Assembly (NCBI RefSeq): GCF_027571385.1
Contig: NZ_CP085636.1
Coordinates: 4,344,001-4,408,000, forward strand
Direction: 5' to 3'
Source: Shewanella sp. MTB7
GTDB taxonomy: Bacteria; Pseudomonadota; Gammaproteobacteria; Enterobacterales; Shewanellaceae
DNA length: 64,000 nucleotides
Below are positions 46,093 to 58,463 of the stretch, in pieces. Made by a program: the position numbers and the translations under genes. The notes below the pieces were generated by a model. The model worked only from the letters and a program-made list of their open reading frames with translations, did no database searches and was not told the origin of the DNA. Numbering within the stretch: the stretch's first letter is position 1; each line of letters starts with the position of its first letter.

Positions 46093-48717
46093 TTAAACCA
46101 AACGTTCCTCTAACCAAGGAATTACTTGCGTTAATGCAGCATCTAAGTGCTCAGGTTGAGTACCACCGGCCTGAGCCATGTCTGGTCGACCACCGCCCTT
46201 TCCACCCACCTGGGTTGCAATAGACGCGACGAGTTCACCCGCTTTGACTTTAGAAGTGAGATCTTTAGTCACACCTACAATTAGATTAACTTTAGCATCA
46301 CCCGCAATGGCAAGTACGACAATACCTGAACCTAACTTTTGTTTAAGCTCATCTTGCAATCCGCGTAACGCACCAGCATCAACACCTTCTAGCTTCTTAA
46401 CCAGAACATTAACACCATTTATCAGCAGAGCTTCACCCGCTAGATCGGCACTTGTTGCAGCAGCAAGCTTATCCTTAAGTTGCGACAACTCTTTTTCAAG
46501 TAATTTAGTACGCTCTAACTGAGCCTTAAGCTTAATAACGACAGAACCACTGTCAGCCTTAAGTAAAGCCGCAGCCTGCTCTAACTCCGCTTTTTGTGCT
46601 GCAATATAAACCATCGCAGCAGCTCCGGTTACCGCTTCAATACGACGTATACCCGCCGCAATACCACCTTCTGAAGTGATCTTAAACAAACCAATATCAC
46701 CGGTGCGTCCCACATGAGTACCACCACAAAGTTCGATAGAGAAGTCACCCATGGTGACCACTCGTACTTCATCGGTATATTTTTCACCGAAAAGCGCCAT
46801 CGCGCCCTTCTCTTTGGCTCGATCCATATCCATGACTTCAGCCGTTAACTTATGATTGCGACGGATCTGCGTATTAACCAGATCTTCAACCGCTTGCAAC
46901 TCTTCAGGCTTCATCCCTTCGAAATGAGAAAAATCAAATCGTAATCTTTCAGAATCAACCAAAGAGCCTTTCTGAGAGACATGAGTACCAAGCAGTTGGC
47001 GTAATGCTGCGTGCAGTAGATGAGTAACAGAATGGTTCAACTCGGTGCGCTGACGAAGTTCTTCATCGACTATCGCCTCTAAAGTATCACCAACAGAGAT
47101 AGTACCAGAGTTCAATCGACCTTGATGACCGACTGCTTGACCGTACTTTTGCGTATCTTTAACAACAAACTCAATGCCGTAAGCCGTTAATAACCCTTTA
47201 TCACCACACTGTCCACCTGACTCACCATAAAATGGTGTACAGTCAAGTACGATCACAGCATCTTCACCTGCATTTAAGCTATTGGTTAGCTCACCTGCTT
47301 GATAGATTGCAGTAACCTTGCCAGGGGCTGTCAACTCGATATAACCCGAGAATTGAGTTTCTTCATCAATTTTAAGTGAATCATTGTAATCAGTGTCAAA
47401 TTGACCAGCTGCTTGTGCACGACGTCTCTGCTCAGCCATCGCCACTTCAAAACCAGCTTCATCAACGCTGATCTCACGTTCACGACACACATCAGCGGTC
47501 AAATCAACCGGAAAGCCATAAGTATCATAAAGTTTAAACGCCGTTTCGCCGTCTAATACATCGCCTTTAAGCTCATTAAGCGCACCATCTAGAATGCCTA
47601 AACCGCGCTCCAAAGTACGAGCAAATTGCTCCTCTTCAGCTTTCAATGATTTTTCAACAATAGCTTGTGTTGCTGCTAAACCTTTAGCAGCATCTCCCAT
47701 CACTTCGATGAGCGTTGGTACTAACTTATAGAAGAAGGAATCCGTTGCACCTAGCTTATTTCCGTGACGTACTGCGCGGCGGATAATGCGACGAAGTACA
47801 TAGCCACGGCCTTCATTCGACGGCATAACGCCGTCGGCAATTAAGAAGGCACAAGATCGAATGTGATCAGAAATAACCCGCAGTGATTTATTTTCTAAAT
47901 CAGTCACAGCTAATATCTCTGCACTCTTTTTGATCAAAGCTTGAAAGATATCAATTTCATAGTTTGAGTGTACGCCTTGCATAATTGCAGCAATACGCTC
48001 AATTCCCATCCCCGTATCAACTGAGGGCTTAGGCAGTGGTAGCATGTCACCATTTGACTGACGATTATATTGCATGAATACGATGTTCCAGATCTCAATA
48101 AATCTGTCACCGTCTTCTTCAGGCGTGCCAGGACGGCCACCCCAGATATGATCACCATGATCATAAAAAATTTCAGAACAAGGACCACAAGGACCTGTAT
48201 CGCCCATCTGCCAGAAGTTATCAGACGCATATGCCGCGCCTTTGTTGTCACCAATACGGATTAAATTCTCAGCAGGAACGCCAATCTCTTTGGTCCAGAT
48301 ATCGTAAGCTTCATCATCAGTTTCATAAATGGTGACACATAGGCGCTCTTTAGGAAGCTTCAACTCTTGAGTTAAGAAGTTCCATGCAAAACCGATCGCC
48401 TCACGCTTAAAATAATCACCAAAACTAAAGTTACCTAACATTTCGAAAAAAGTGTGATGACGGGCTGTGTAACCAACGTTATCTAAATCGTTATGTTTGC
48501 CACCGGCACGTACGCAACGTTGTGAAGAGGTAGCGCGAGTATAACTACGCTTATCTTCCCCAAGGAACACATCTTTAAACTGATTCATACCTGCGTTAGT
48601 AAACAGCAAGGTTGGATCATTAACAGGTACCAGTGAACTACTGTCCACAACCTGATGACCGTTGGTACGGAAATACTCTAAGAAAGCACTTCTTAGCGCT
48701 GCAGTGGTTTGATACAT
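46093..48717 (-). CDS. alaS: Alanyl-tRNA synthetase
   Basis: An 874-residue AlaRS. N-terminal class II catalytic domain ([51 protein letters not shown]), editing domain with [11 protein letters not shown] (HxxxH zinc site) and the CxxxH of [14 protein letters not shown], then the C-Ala domain ([24 protein letters not shown]). Length and motifs are complete. It lies between recA and csrA. Confidence 0.97.
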   Translation of the reverse strand: MYQTTAALRSAFLEYFRTNGHQVVDSSSLVPVNDPTLLFTNAGMNQFKDVFLGEDKRSYTRATSSQRCVRAGGKHNDLDNVGYTARHHTFFEMLGNFSFGDYFKREAIGFAWNFLTQELKLPKERLCVTIYETDDEAYDIWTKEIGVPAENLIRIGDNKGAAYASDNFWQMGDTGPCGPCSEIFYDHGDHIWGGRPGTPEEDGDRFIEIWNIVFMQYNRQSNGDMLPLPKPSVDTGMGIERIAAIMQGVHSNYEIDIFQALIKKSAEILAVTDLENKSLRVISDHIRSCAFLIADGVMPSNEGRGYVLRRIIRRAVRHGNKLGATDSFFYKLVPTLIEVMGDAAKGLAATQAIVEKSLKAEEEQFARTLERGLGILDGALNELKGDVLDGETAFKLYDTYGFPVDLTADVCREREISVDEAGFEVAMAEQRRRAQAAGQFDTDYNDSLKIDEETQFSGYIELTAPGKVTAIYQAGELTNSLNAGEDAVIVLDCTPFYGESGGQCGDKGLLTAYGIEFVVKDTQKYGQAVGHQGRLNSGTISVGDTLEAIVDEELRQRTELNHSVTHLLHAALRQLLGTHVSQKGSLVDSERLRFDFSHFEGMKPEELQAVEDLVNTQIRRNHKLTAEVMDMDRAKEKGAMALFGEKYTDEVRVVTMGDFSIELCGGTHVGRTGDIGLFKITSEGGIAAGIRRIEAVTGAAAMVYIAAQKAELEQAAALLKADSGSVVIKLKAQLERTKLLEKELSQLKDKLAAATSADLAGEALLINGVNVLVKKLEGVDAGALRGLQDELKQKLGSGIVVLAIAGDAKVNLIVGVTKDLTSKVKAGELVASIATQVGGKGGGRPDMAQAGGTQPEHLDAALTQVIPWLEERLV

Positions 48718-48865
48718 GAAATCATCCTGAATTAATTAAGCTAACTGCGATTACTATGATCACAGATCATACTATTAGCCGAACATTATAATCAGTCTAC
48801 AGGATAACAACCAGTGATTTAGGGATGGAAAAGTGGGAAAGAGATTAAATTTGTTAGCCTAATCC

Positions 48866-48946
48866 TTATTCATCATAGGGATCATATTCCAAAGCAGAAG
48901 CCACTAAATCGTACGTTAGGCCTTGTTCCAACAAATATAGGGTCAG
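48866..48946 (-). pseudogene. recX: Remnant of the recX 3' end
   Basis: In the recA-alaS gap, where recX lies in other Shewanella, an open stretch of 26 codons reads LYLLEQGLTYDLVASALE and then YDPYDE-stop. This looks like the C-terminal helix of RecX (F/YLLxxG...Y...I..AL). It is preceded by an in-frame stop and no start. The rest of recX appears deleted. Confidence 0.6.
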
Positions 48947-48963
48947 TTAGCTTTGAACTTAAA

Positions 48964-49008
48964 GAAAAAAATCATCGCGGCGTGCAAGTTGCGCTACCGC
49001 GAAATAAT
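48964..49008 (-). terminator. Probable recA terminator
   Basis: Minus strand: CGCGG...CCGCG hairpin followed by ATGATTTTTTTC, about 50-80 bp after the recA stop. Confidence 0.6.
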
Positions 49009-49051
49009 CTGCCAAATGGCTTATAGAGCGACTAATGACTAAGTCTGAGAC

Positions 49052-50101
49052 TTAAAAGACTTCACCAGTTTCTAGATCAACATTATCATCAACAATAGCT
49101 GGTTCAGCCGGTGTTAATAACATCTCTCTAAGTGTTTTATCAATTTCATCAGCAATGGCAGGATTCTCTAGCAGATATTTACCAGCATTGGCACGGCCTT
49201 GACCAATTTTGTCACCTTTATAGCTGTACCAAGCACCCGCTTTTTCAACCAGTTTATGGGTAACGCCCAAGTCAACTAGCTCACCAGTGCGGTTAATGCC
49301 TTGACCATATAGAATTTGGAACTCTGCTTGTCTAAATGGCGCTGCAATCTTGTTCTTAACCACTTTTACGCGGGTTTCGTTACCGATCACTTCTTCACGA
49401 TCTTTAATTGCACCGGTACGACGAATATCGAGACGAACAGAAGCATAAAACTTAAGTGCATTACCACCCGTTGTAGTTTCAGGGTTACCAAACATCACAC
49501 CAATCTTCATACGGATTTGGTTAATGAAGATAAGCATTGTGTTAGTCTGCTTAAGGTTACCAGCAAGCTTACGCATCGCTTGGCTCATCATACGAGCAGC
49601 AAGACCCATATGAGAATCACCAATCTCACCTTCAATTTCAGCTTTTGGTGTTAAAGCCGCTACCGAATCGACAACAATAACATCGACAGCACCAGAGCGT
49701 GTTAGTGCATCACAAATTTCTAATGCTTGCTCACCGGTATCAGGTTGTGAACAAAGTAGGTTATCAATATCCACACCCAGTTTCTTCGCATATATTGGAT
49801 CCAACGCATGTTCGGCATCGATAAAGGCACATACCCGACCTTCACGTTGAGCCGCAGCAATCACTTCGAGCGTCAAAGTTGTTTTACCCGAAGATTCAGG
49901 ACCATAAATCTCGACAATACGACCTAAAGGAAGGCCGCCGGCACCTAAGGCAATATCTAAAGAGAGTGAACCAGTAGAGATAGTTTCAACATCCATTGAG
50001 CGATTTTCACCCAGCTTCATGATAGAGCCTTTACCGAACTGCTTTTCAATCTGGCTTAAAACAGCGTTAAGTGCTTTCTCTTTGTTCGCGTCTATCTTCA
50101 T
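49052..50101 (-). CDS. recA: Recombinase RecA
   Basis: A 349-residue RecA from the chosen start ([25 protein letters not shown]). Walker A is GPESSGKTT, Walker B is [10 protein letters not shown], and the MAW and L2 regions are intact ([22 protein letters not shown]). The frame is open for another 40 codons upstream, but that region contains the LexA box and promoter, so ATG 50101 is the start. It is divergent from mutS. Confidence 0.97.
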   Translation of the reverse strand: MKIDANKEKALNAVLSQIEKQFGKGSIMKLGENRSMDVETISTGSLSLDIALGAGGLPLGRIVEIYGPESSGKTTLTLEVIAAAQREGRVCAFIDAEHALDPIYAKKLGVDIDNLLCSQPDTGEQALEICDALTRSGAVDVIVVDSVAALTPKAEIEGEIGDSHMGLAARMMSQAMRKLAGNLKQTNTMLIFINQIRMKIGVMFGNPETTTGGNALKFYASVRLDIRRTGAIKDREEVIGNETRVKVVKNKIAAPFRQAEFQILYGQGINRTGELVDLGVTHKLVEKAGAWYSYKGDKIGQGRANAGKYLLENPAIADEIDKTLREMLLTPAEPAIVDDNVDLETGEVF

Positions 50102-50203
50102 TCCTGTATCCTCAGAGTCACAGCGACTGCGCTGCTTAAAATCTTGTAATGACTCCACTGCTTGCTTAAAAAGTGCTTTAAAAGGAGTCTCAATATGCAA
50201 ACT

Positions 50204-50231
50204 AGTATACTGTATAGTCATACAGTATCAA
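50204..50231 (-). promoter_or_regulatory. recA promoter with overlapping LexA (SOS) box
   Basis: TACTGTATAGTCATACAGTA (50208-50227) contains CTGT-N8-ACAG, the SOS box. On the minus strand -35 TTGATA (50226-50231) and -10 TATACT (50204-50209) are 16 bp apart and straddle the box, so LexA would block polymerase directly. Confidence 0.9.
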
Positions 50232-50431
50232 GTGCTGTTGATGATTATTTTTATTCACCCCAGATCACTGGATAATAAGTACTTATTTACACAGATATTA
50301 TTCATTCGCATTTTTAATCACGATTAAAGGCTCGATAATAGGAAAAATATTGTTAATATTGGCGCAACCAGTTAAGGCCTGTTTAGATTGATACGGCCTG
50401 TTTAATACGTCAGCAAAGAGACGAGCAGTAG

Positions 50432-53011
50432 ATGAAAGCAATCGACAACCAAGATTTAGAAAAACATACCCCTATGATGCGTCAATATTTGACGTTAAAA
50501 GCCGAGAATCCAGATGTACTTCTGTTCTATCGTATGGGGGATTTCTATGAACTCTTTTACGATGATGCTAAAAAAGCGTCTGAATTATTAGGGATATCGC
50601 TTACAGCAAGAGGCAAAAGTGGTGGCGATCCAATTCCCATGGCTGGTCTCCCCTATCACGCAGTGGAAGGTTACTTAGCTAAGCTGGTTCAACTAAGAGT
50701 CTCGGTCGCTATATGTGAGCAGATCGGTGACCCTGCAACATCCAAAGGCCCTGTCGAGCGTAAAGTTGTCCGTCTCGTCACCCCAGGTACGCTGACCGAT
50801 GAAGCCCTTCTGCAGGAGAGAAGAGACAACTTACTTGCTGCTGTCTATCATGGAAAAACAGGCTTTGGTTACGCAACGTTAGACATCAGCTCAGGTCGCT
50901 TTGTCATTGCCGAATTAACGACATCTGAAGCATTGGAAGCTGAACTTCAACGTACCAGCCCTGCAGAAATTCTTTACAGCGAAGACTTCAGTGAGATGGG
51001 GCTTATTGCTGGTTTTCAAGGCACACGCCGTCGCCCTGAATGGGAGTTTGACTTTGACACCAGTAAAAAACTCTTACTCGATCAGTTTGGTACCAAAGAT
51101 CTTCATGGCTTTGGCGTCGATGGGGCTCGTCTGTCACTTCAAGCCGCTGGTTGTCTTATGCAATATGTTAAAGATACCCAACGTACAGCACTGCCTCATA
51201 TCAATTCTATCGTCAGGTTTAATCAAGGTGATAGTATTATTCTTGATGCTGCCACCAGACGTAATCTTGAACTGACGGTCAATCTTCAAGGCGGTTATAC
51301 CAATACCTTAGCCACAGTATTAGATAATACCACCACGCCTATGGGCAGCCGTATGCTGCAAAGGTGGATACACGAGCCGCTTCGTGATCGTACTCGTATC
51401 GAAGCACGTCAAAATGCACTTGCAGAGATATTAGAAAACGGGCTCTATGATGAGCTTCACCCTCTACTGAAATCTCTAGGAGATATTGAGCGGATCACCG
51501 CAAGACTGGCCTTAAGAAATGCACGCCCTAGGGATTTTTCTCGTCTTAAACATGCACTCGCCATTTTGCCTGAAATCCAACACATTTTAGCCAAGTGTCA
51601 ATCAGACCATATCAAGCATCTTGCCCATCTTATCAGCGAGTTTCCTCAGGAACTGGCACTACTCGATAGGGCTATCGTCGATAATCCTCCGATGCTGATC
51701 CGCGATGGTGGCGTGTTAAAACCTGGCTACAATGCGGAATTAGATCAATGGCGCGACCTGAGCCAAGGCGCGACAGATTATTTAGCTGAGCTTGAAGCTA
51801 GAGAAAAAGAGGCTACAGGCATATCGACTCTAAAGGTTGGGTATAACCGCGTACACGGTTATTATATCGAAGTGAGTCGCAGAGAATCTGATCTGGTACC
51901 TCTTAGCTATCAGCGTAGACAAACACTGAAAAATACTGAACGTTATATCGTCGCTGAACTTAAAGAACACGAAGAGAAAGTGCTTTCTAGTCAAGGTAAG
52001 GCATTGGCACTTGAGAAGCAGTTATGGGATCAACTCTTTGATCTTATTTTACCAAAACTCCATGAACTCCAGTTATTCGCTCAAGGCGCGGCCGAACTCG
52101 ATGTGATCGCTAACTTTGCAGAGCGCGCTGAAACCCTTAACTATCAAAGACCAGTATTAATCGAGAGTTCAGGTATACAGATAGAGTCCGGTCGTCACCC
52201 AGTGATCGAACAGGTTAGCCAAACACCTTTTATCGCTAATCCAGTAACCCTAAATCCAACACGTAAAATGCTCATTGTCACAGGCCCTAATATGGGAGGT
52301 AAGTCGACCTATATGAGACAGGTTGCCTTGATCACCTTGATGGCTCACATCGGCTGTTATGTACCTGCTCAAAGTGCCATTATAGGACCCGTTGATCGTA
52401 TATTTACCCGTATTGGTGCCGCTGACGATCTCGCATCCGGTCGCTCCACGTTCATGGTTGAGATGACAGAAACCGCTAATATCTTGCACAATGCGACACC
52501 CAACAGCTTAGTATTAATGGATGAAATTGGTCGAGGCACCTCGACCTATGATGGCCTGTCATTAGCATGGTCAGCGGCGGAATATCTAGCGCAGACAATT
52601 AAAGCTATGACCTTGTTCGCCACCCACTATTTTGAACTAACTCAACTACCGGATCTCATCTCAAATGTAGCTAATGTACACCTTGATGCGATTGAGCACG
52701 GTGATACGATCATCTTTATGCATGCCGTTCAGGATGGTGCTGCAAGCAAGAGTTACGGACTGCAGGTTGCAGCACTTGCCGGGGTGCCTAACTCAGTAAT
52801 TTTAGCTGCAAAACATAAGTTACATCATTTAGAAAGCCGTGATGCCCAAAACGATGAATTAACACAATCTAATGGAGTGCAACAAAGTATTGTATTCCCA
52901 GAGCCAATTGGCTCTCCACTTCAAGAGGCTATGGACTCGATTAGACCCGACGAGCTAACCCCTAAACAGGCACTCGATATTTTATACGAGCTTAAAAAGT
53001 TATACTGTTAA
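50432..53011 (+). CDS. mutS: DNA mismatch repair protein MutS
   Basis: An 859-residue MutS. The mismatch-binding Phe-x-Glu is in [11 protein letters not shown] (about residues 31-41), Walker A is [13 protein letters not shown], Walker B lies in [18 protein letters not shown], and the C-terminal dimerisation tail is present. It is divergent from recA. Confidence 0.97.
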   Translation: MKAIDNQDLEKHTPMMRQYLTLKAENPDVLLFYRMGDFYELFYDDAKKASELLGISLTARGKSGGDPIPMAGLPYHAVEGYLAKLVQLRVSVAICEQIGDPATSKGPVERKVVRLVTPGTLTDEALLQERRDNLLAAVYHGKTGFGYATLDISSGRFVIAELTTSEALEAELQRTSPAEILYSEDFSEMGLIAGFQGTRRRPEWEFDFDTSKKLLLDQFGTKDLHGFGVDGARLSLQAAGCLMQYVKDTQRTALPHINSIVRFNQGDSIILDAATRRNLELTVNLQGGYTNTLATVLDNTTTPMGSRMLQRWIHEPLRDRTRIEARQNALAEILENGLYDELHPLLKSLGDIERITARLALRNARPRDFSRLKHALAILPEIQHILAKCQSDHIKHLAHLISEFPQELALLDRAIVDNPPMLIRDGGVLKPGYNAELDQWRDLSQGATDYLAELEAREKEATGISTLKVGYNRVHGYYIEVSRRESDLVPLSYQRRQTLKNTERYIVAELKEHEEKVLSSQGKALALEKQLWDQLFDLILPKLHELQLFAQGAAELDVIANFAERAETLNYQRPVLIESSGIQIESGRHPVIEQVSQTPFIANPVTLNPTRKMLIVTGPNMGGKSTYMRQVALITLMAHIGCYVPAQSAIIGPVDRIFTRIGAADDLASGRSTFMVEMTETANILHNATPNSLVLMDEIGRGTSTYDGLSLAWSAAEYLAQTIKAMTLFATHYFELTQLPDLISNVANVHLDAIEHGDTIIFMHAVQDGAASKSYGLQVAALAGVPNSVILAAKHKLHHLESRDAQNDELTQSNGVQQSIVFPEPIGSPLQEAMDSIRPDELTPKQALDILYELKKLYC

Positions 53012-53022
53012 CAATTACAGGC

Positions 53023-53055
53023 ATTAAAAAGCGCACATTAAGTGCGCTTTTTAAT
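53023..53055 (+). terminator. Terminator of mutS
   Basis: AAAAAGCGCAC-ATTAA-GTGCGCTTTTT; the A- and T-runs flank a GC stem. Confidence 0.9.
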
Positions 53056-53210
53056 GGTGATTAGCAGGAGTAAGAATTCAAGTCATCTAAAGGTTAAATC
53101 ACTAAGATGAACTTTACATATATTAAGGCTATGCCTTAAATCCCCTCTAATCATTATTACCTACCTCTAAGAAAAGAAACACTTAAATGCGTGAGGTAGA
53201 CGATAAGCTA

Positions 53211-54185
53211 TTAAATTTTAAAAATAGCTTCTACAGATAAGCCTTGAGCACTAAGAAGATCTTTAAGTCGTTTCAAAGCTTCGACTTGGATCTGGCGCAC
53301 TCGCTCTCTGGTCAATCCTATCTCTTTACCTACATTTTCAAGTGTTGAAGGTTCATATCCCAACAGCCCAAAGCGGCGCGCTAACACCTCTCTTTGCTTG
53401 GTGTTGAGTTCATCTAACCACTTCACCACCGACTTAGACATATCTTCATCTTGCACCTTATAATCAGGACCAACATTGTCATCATCAGCCAATACATCGA
53501 GCAAGGCTTTATCGTTATCGCCACCAAGCGGTGTATCGACAGAGGTGATCCGCTCGTTAAGCTTTAACATACGACTGACATCGGAACTAGGAAGATCTAA
53601 CTTCTCCGCAATCTCTTCAGCTGTAGGTTCATGATCTAACTTATGAGCTAACTCTCTTGCCGTTCGTAGATAAACGTTCAGCTCTTTAACTACATGTATA
53701 GGAAGGCGAATCGTTCTTGTTTGATTCATGATGGCACGTTCTATGGTCTGACGGATCCACCAAGTTGCATAAGTAGAAAATCTGAAACCTCTTTCAGGAT
53801 CAAATTTTTCAACAGCCCTAATAAGACCCAAATTTCCCTCTTCAATAAGATCAAGCAAAGCAAGACCACGATTATTATAACGACGGGCAATTTTAACCAC
53901 GAGCCTTAGATTACTTTCGATCATACGGTTACGGGATTTATCACAGCCTTTTAAAGCCTTGCGTGAAAAATACACCTCTTCTTCCGCACTGAGTAGGGGG
54001 GAAAAACCAATTTCACTAAGATACAATTGAGTTGCATCTAAGTTTTTTTGTAAGTCATCCTGAACCTGACTCTCAAGCTCAACACTATCCGCTTTTGTTC
54101 CTTTTTTATCAATTTCAACATCAGACTCATTCTTAACTAAGTCCACTAACGGTTCCGCTATTGCTGTATTCGATTTACGACCCAT
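53211..54185 (-). CDS. rpoS: Stationary-phase sigma factor RpoS
   Basis: A 324-residue sigma-38. Regions 1.2-2.4 are seen in [37 protein letters not shown] and [21 protein letters not shown], and region 4 in [18 protein letters not shown]. The ATG at 54185 has GGGAG 8 nt upstream; the longer frame starts with TTG at 54200 and overlaps that site. It follows nlpD, as in E. coli. Confidence 0.96.
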   Translation of the reverse strand: MGRKSNTAIAEPLVDLVKNESDVEIDKKGTKADSVELESQVQDDLQKNLDATQLYLSEIGFSPLLSAEEEVYFSRKALKGCDKSRNRMIESNLRLVVKIARRYNNRGLALLDLIEEGNLGLIRAVEKFDPERGFRFSTYATWWIRQTIERAIMNQTRTIRLPIHVVKELNVYLRTARELAHKLDHEPTAEEIAEKLDLPSSDVSRMLKLNERITSVDTPLGGDNDKALLDVLADDDNVGPDYKVQDEDMSKSVVKWLDELNTKQREVLARRFGLLGYEPSTLENVGKEIGLTRERVRQIQVEALKRLKDLLSAQGLSVEAIFKI

Positions 54186-54265
54186 AAAATGATCTCCCAA
54201 ATTTAGCTTAATTAAATTACTTCACGTTATTATCCTCCAATTGCCAAAACGGCCCTAAATCATTA

Positions 54266-55165
54266 TTATTTAGGTAAGTATTTCAGTGGGTTAACAGACT
54301 TACCATGACGACGGATCTCAAAATGTAACATGACCCTATCTGTGCCTGTATTACCCATTTTTGCTAATGTTTGCCCAATAGTAACAAACTGTTTTTCTTT
54401 AACTAAGATGCTGTCTGCATGGGCATAAGCACTAAGATAATCATCGCTATGCTTGACTATTACCAAGTTACCATACCCTCGAAGTGCACTGCCTGCATAT
54501 ACAACTCGCCCATCGGCGGCCGCTTTTATTATGTCACCTCGCTGTCCAGCAATTTTAATTCCTTTACTTCCCTGCTCTTTGGCAGAGAAAGTACCAATCA
54601 CCTTTCCTTTTACTGGCCACAGCCACTGAGTCACTGTTGTTGGCAACTCCGATTTATTCCTGTGGATAACATCGTTAACAACTTGTTGATTAGTTGTTAC
54701 AGAATACCCAGACTTTGGCAGTTGATCAAGTGATTTTTTTGACGGGGTCACAGGGGTGCTTTTAGCTACAAGAACAGGGGTAAGCTTATGTTTACCCTCA
54801 TGTTTAACGTCTCCACCTACAACTTTATGACTATTTTTTGACGTTACCTTAGCGTTAACCGCATTTGTAACATTTGATGTCAAATCAAGGTTTAGCTTCT
54901 GCCCAGGAAATATCGTATAGGGCTTCTTCAGCTTGTTTTTATTAGCTAAATCAATAAAATCATTATCCGATGCCCAGGCAATTGAGTAAAGCGTGTCACC
55001 TTGTTTTACGTGATAAAAATCTGATTTTAATGCACCTTTATTATAAGCAGTCTTAACTGGCGTTGTTACGCTGGCAACCGGGGCTGGTCGTTCAGACTGA
55101 AAACTACAGCCTATTGTTAATAAACAAACTATCCCTAGAACCAGAGCAACCCTGTTCCTCTTCAT
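54266..55165 (-). CDS. nlpD: NlpD-like lipoprotein, LysM and M23 domains
   Basis: A lipoprotein of about 299 residues (lipobox LLTIGC). A LysM domain (HVKQGDTLYSIAW...FPGQKLNLDL) and a C-terminal LytM/M23 domain (KAAADGRVVYAGSALRGYGN...HFEIRRHGKSVNPLKYLPK) are separated by a low-complexity linker. The M23 metal site is degenerate (GIKIAG instead of HxxxD), as in NlpD, which activates amidase AmiC. The start may be ATG 55165 or TTG 55177 with AGGTG upstream. It sits between pcm and rpoS; in E. coli the rpoS promoter lies inside nlpD. Confidence 0.9.
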   Translation of the reverse strand: MKRNRVALVLGIVCLLTIGCSFQSERPAPVASVTTPVKTAYNKGALKSDFYHVKQGDTLYSIAWASDNDFIDLANKNKLKKPYTIFPGQKLNLDLTSNVTNAVNAKVTSKNSHKVVGGDVKHEGKHKLTPVLVAKSTPVTPSKKSLDQLPKSGYSVTTNQQVVNDVIHRNKSELPTTVTQWLWPVKGKVIGTFSAKEQGSKGIKIAGQRGDIIKAAADGRVVYAGSALRGYGNLVIVKHSDDYLSAYAHADSILVKEKQFVTIGQTLAKMGNTGTDRVMLHFEIRRHGKSVNPLKYLPK

Positions 55166-55262
55166 TTTAACAATCAAAGAAATCACCTAACGCCATATAC
55201 ACACACTCATTAAGACAAGTCTTAATGCCAAAAAAAGTAACAATTCAACCTAGAGAATGTGA

Positions 55263-55898
55263 CTATGCAAGCTCACCGTTCACTAATGGTACAAAACGCA
55301 CAATCTCTACCGCTTCAGAGCTGAACTGTTCGCCATGGCGCACCACCTTTAAGAGCTGTTGAGAACTATCACCAACAGGTATTATCAGCACGCCATTATC
55401 GACAAGTTGATCGAGTAAAGCTTCAGGTATTGTACTCGCAGCAGCTGTCACTATAATGCCATCAAAAGGACCTTTATTAGACCAACCTTGCCAGCCATCA
55501 CCATATTTAAAGGAGACATTATGCAAATCCAAACGTTTCAATCTTTGCCGAGCTTGGATCTGCAGTCCTTTAATTCGTTCAACGGTGCACAATTCAGACG
55601 TAAGTTGAGCCAGAATAGCAGATTGATACCCTGAACCAGTTCCGATCTCGAGTACTTTCATCGGTTTATGTTCCAGTAACAATTCAGTCATTCTGGCAAC
55701 GATATAAGGCTGAGAGATGGTTTGCCCCATGCCGATTGGCAAAGCCGTATTTTCATAGGCTTTGTGTCCCAGTGCAGCATCAAGAAATAACTCCCTAGGA
55801 GTATTAGCTACCGCCTCTAAAACCCCTTCATTACGGATCCCTGATTCACGCAAACTTCTTGCTAAGTTCAGTGCTGCTGTTGTCGCTACCCGACTCAT
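55263..55898 (-). CDS. pcm: Protein-L-isoaspartate O-methyltransferase
   Basis: A 211-residue Pcm, which repairs isoaspartyl residues using SAM. Signatures: the conserved [23 protein letters not shown], the SAM-binding [15 protein letters not shown], and [10 protein letters not shown]. Its ATG overlaps the stop of the TruD-SurE gene by 4 bp (ATGA type), so translation is coupled. Confidence 0.95.
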   Translation of the reverse strand: MSRVATTAALNLARSLRESGIRNEGVLEAVANTPRELFLDAALGHKAYENTALPIGMGQTISQPYIVARMTELLLEHKPMKVLEIGTGSGYQSAILAQLTSELCTVERIKGLQIQARQRLKRLDLHNVSFKYGDGWQGWSNKGPFDGIIVTAAASTIPEALLDQLVDNGVLIIPVGDSSQQLLKVVRHGEQFSSEAVEIVRFVPLVNGELA

Positions 55899-57796
55899 AA
55901 CTTATCTATCCACTCTTGCATTGATGTAATTTGATTGAACGCTGTGAGATCCACTGTAAGTGGCGTCACAGAGACAAAGCCATTTGTTATCGCATGAAAA
56001 TCCGTACCTTCACTGGCATCTTGCTCTTCACCCGGTGGGCCTAACCAGAATATGTCCTTACCTGCAGGATCCTGAGTTTTAATCATGCCCGCCGCTTTGT
56101 GTCTGGCGCCTAAGCGAGTCACTTTAATCCCTTTAATCTGCTCAATAGGAAGATCTGGCACATTAACATTGAGAATTTGGTCTTGGGCTATCGGGCTCTT
56201 GAGTAAACCTTCAATTATTTTGCAGGTAAAATAAGCAGCGCTATCATAATGTTCAAGTTTAGATCCCACTAACGAAACAGCAATGGCTGGTAAACCAAGA
56301 AATCGTCCCTCCATTGCCGCCGCAACGGTACCTGAATACAAGGTATCGTCACCTAAGTTAGCGCCAGCATTAATCCCTGAAACTACCATATGAGGCTCAT
56401 CTGTGTAGAGTTCTCGAATAGCCAGATGTACGCAATCGGTAGGTGTACCACTTACAGAGATATAACCATTACTCAAGGTATTAATTCGCAAAGGGTTAGT
56501 CAAGGTTAAAGAGTTACTTGCACCGGAGCAATTACGATCAGGTCCCACAGTCATCACTTCATAGGACGCTGCTAACGCATTGGTTAATGCAACAATTCCT
56601 GGCGCCGTGACCCCATCATCATTACTGACCAGAATTTTTATCTCCTGCTTATCGATGCCTACGCTATTTTCGCTACCCCTATCTAGTTCAGGTTCAGATT
56701 TAAGTTTAGAATCAGCTTTAGATTTAAATTCAGAATCAGTCGAATCTAGCCTCGCCTGTTGGCGTTCTCGAAATTCACGGTCATTGACGTCTTCATAATC
56801 AAAAAGCTCCCTAAGCACAGAGGTAGCATAACAGCCAGCAGCTAAGGCAAACTTAATCGTAATAACATCATCACTTTCTTTCTCATAGCTTAAGTGCTGT
56901 GGCTCAGATAATAGTGTCCGACGATCTTGGGTTAGTCCAGCATGTTCAAGACCATCACGCTCAGCGTCAAATTCTGTTAATACTCTAGCTTCAAACTCTC
57001 CAGCTTCACCATGTGATAGCGCAGCGCCTCTACCCCACATAGGTGCTGAAAGCTGAATATCTTTCTCTTCGAGTCGTTTTATCGTCGCCTCATCCCACTG
57101 TTCGGCGGTAAAATAGCTGTTACTGCCGGCGAGCATGACACAGTCACCTGACAATTTATCAAGGCCATGCTCAGCTAATCTCGCCGATACAGTGACATTA
57201 AACAAGTAAGAGCGCACAGCAGATAGATACATGCTGCGCTTTTTTCGGTCTTTCACTATACGGCCGGTAAACATTTGACGACCAAAGACTAAATTTTTTC
57301 CATCATGGCCAAAACGCTGCTCACCAAAGTAATTAGGCACACCCGATTGTTTAATCAATTCTAGACGTTCAATAACCTTATCCATATGAGTGACATTTCG
57401 TAATGTTAAGGTAAAGCGATTACCAGCCAAAGCACCAATACGCAGTTTCTTATTGTGACGGTTACTTGATAGTATGGTTAACTGTTCACTATTCAAACTC
57501 GCCCAATCTGGTGTCTCTTTACCTGGGATACGCACACCAAACCACTGTTCTGTGATTGCATTTTTATCTTTCTGTCCGGCATAAGTCACCTCTTTTGGGT
57601 GAACCTTGGCAAAACCCGATAAAATAGTCGCCACGTCATTGGTATTCAGCCCCTCTTTACGGATATGAAGTAGGTGATGTTCCCCCTCTCCCGTCGCTGC
57701 AAAAGGCAACATTTCCTGAACTCGAAAATCGCTATTATAGGTACGAAGATCCGCTTTAGAAATTGGCTTACCGTGTAAAAAATGAAGTTCAATCAT
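55895..57796 (-). CDS. truD-surE: TruD-SurE fusion: tRNA pseudouridine(13) synthase and 5'/3'-nucleotidase
   Basis: A single 633-codon frame joins two enzymes normally encoded by adjacent genes. Residues 1-335 are TruD: catalytic Asp77 in [24 protein letters not shown], and [16 protein letters not shown]. Residues about 336-385 are a charged linker. Residues 386-633 are Sur[15 protein letters not shown] (metal Asp393-Asp394), [13 protein letters not shown] and [21 protein letters not shown]. The codon where SurE usually begins ([10 protein letters not shown]) is ATA at 56641-56639, and no stop separates the parts. Both catalytic sets look intact. The gene is coupled to pcm. Confidence 0.92.
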   Translation of the reverse strand: MIELHFLHGKPISKADLRTYNSDFRVQEMLPFAATGEGEHHLLHIRKEGLNTNDVATILSGFAKVHPKEVTYAGQKDKNAITEQWFGVRIPGKETPDWASLNSEQLTILSSNRHNKKLRIGALAGNRFTLTLRNVTHMDKVIERLELIKQSGVPNYFGEQRFGHDGKNLVFGRQMFTGRIVKDRKKRSMYLSAVRSYLFNVTVSARLAEHGLDKLSGDCVMLAGSNSYFTAEQWDEATIKRLEEKDIQLSAPMWGRGAALSHGEAGEFEARVLTEFDAERDGLEHAGLTQDRRTLLSEPQHLSYEKESDDVITIKFALAAGCYATSVLRELFDYEDVNDREFRERQQARLDSTDSEFKSKADSKLKSEPELDRGSENSVGIDKQEIKILVSNDDGVTAPGIVALTNALAASYEVMTVGPDRNCSGASNSLTLTNPLRINTLSNGYISVSGTPTDCVHLAIRELYTDEPHMVVSGINAGANLGDDTLYSGTVAAAMEGRFLGLPAIAVSLVGSKLEHYDSAAYFTCKIIEGLLKSPIAQDQILNVNVPDLPIEQIKGIKVTRLGARHKAAGMIKTQDPAGKDIFWLGPPGEEQDASEGTDFHAITNGFVSVTPLTVDLTAFNQITSMQEWIDKL

Positions 57797-57871
57797 GGGG
57801 ACTCTGTTCTCTCAATCGGGCAATCCGATCTATTAATAAATAATTCACAGTGAAGCAAGCTGAGTGATAGG

Positions 57872-58354
57872 TTATGCTGACTTTGTCAGCAAGATCACCG
57901 CTTCAACAGCAATCCCCTCTTTACGACCGGTAAAACCAAGCTTTTCTGTTGTGGTCGCTTTAACATTGATGTTATCCAGATCTGTGTCAAAATCACGACT
58001 TAAGACTTGCCTAATCGCTTCAATATGTGGTGCCATCTTTGGTACTTGAGCAATGATGGTCACATCCAAATTACCAATAATAAAACCTTTGTTTTTAGCA
58101 AGTTGATAGCAGTGGCGAAGTAATTTTCGGCTATCTGCCCCCTTGAAATCATCATCAGTATCCGGAAAATGCTTACCTATGTCGCCCAGCGCTACCGCAC
58201 CAAGAACAGCATCTGAGATAGCATGTAGGACAACATCACCATCGGAATGGGCAATCAGACCCGTTTTGTATGGCACATTAACACCGCCTAATAGTAACGG
58301 GGAATCACCACCAAACTTATGCACATCAAAGCCATGACCAATACGTATATTCAT
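57872..58354 (-). CDS. ispF: 2-C-methyl-D-erythritol 2,4-cyclodiphosphate synthase IspF
   Basis: A 160-residue IspF of the MEP isoprenoid pathway. Metal ligands in [12 protein letters not shown] and [17 protein letters not shown], and the C-terminal [24 protein letters not shown] 58354 matches the family N terminus; the frame extends 8 codons further upstream. It is followed by truD-surE and preceded by ispD. Confidence 0.95.
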   Translation of the reverse strand: MNIRIGHGFDVHKFGGDSPLLLGGVNVPYKTGLIAHSDGDVVLHAISDAVLGAVALGDIGKHFPDTDDDFKGADSRKLLRHCYQLAKNKGFIIGNLDVTIIAQVPKMAPHIEAIRQVLSRDFDTDLDNINVKATTTEKLGFTGRKEGIAVEAVILLTKSA

Positions 58355-58394
58355 GTAAAATCCACTTACTGACGGCAAATTTACGCAATCAGTT

Positions 58395-58458
58395 GAAATA
58401 GGTTAAAACGACACTTCAGCGAAGAAATAGGTTAAAACGACACTTCAGCGAAGAAATA
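58395..58458. repeat. Tandem 29-bp repeat between ispD and ispF
   Basis: Two exact 29-bp units (GAAATAGGTTAAAACGACAC...) at 58395-58423 and 58424-58452, followed by a partial third (GAAATA). It lies in the 109-bp gap. Confidence 0.9.
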
Positions 58459-58463
58459 TAAAA

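Noticed and set aside
50102..50221. 40-codon N-terminal extension of recA
   Set aside because: It overlaps the LexA box and the promoter; [10 protein letters not shown] at 50101 is the family start.
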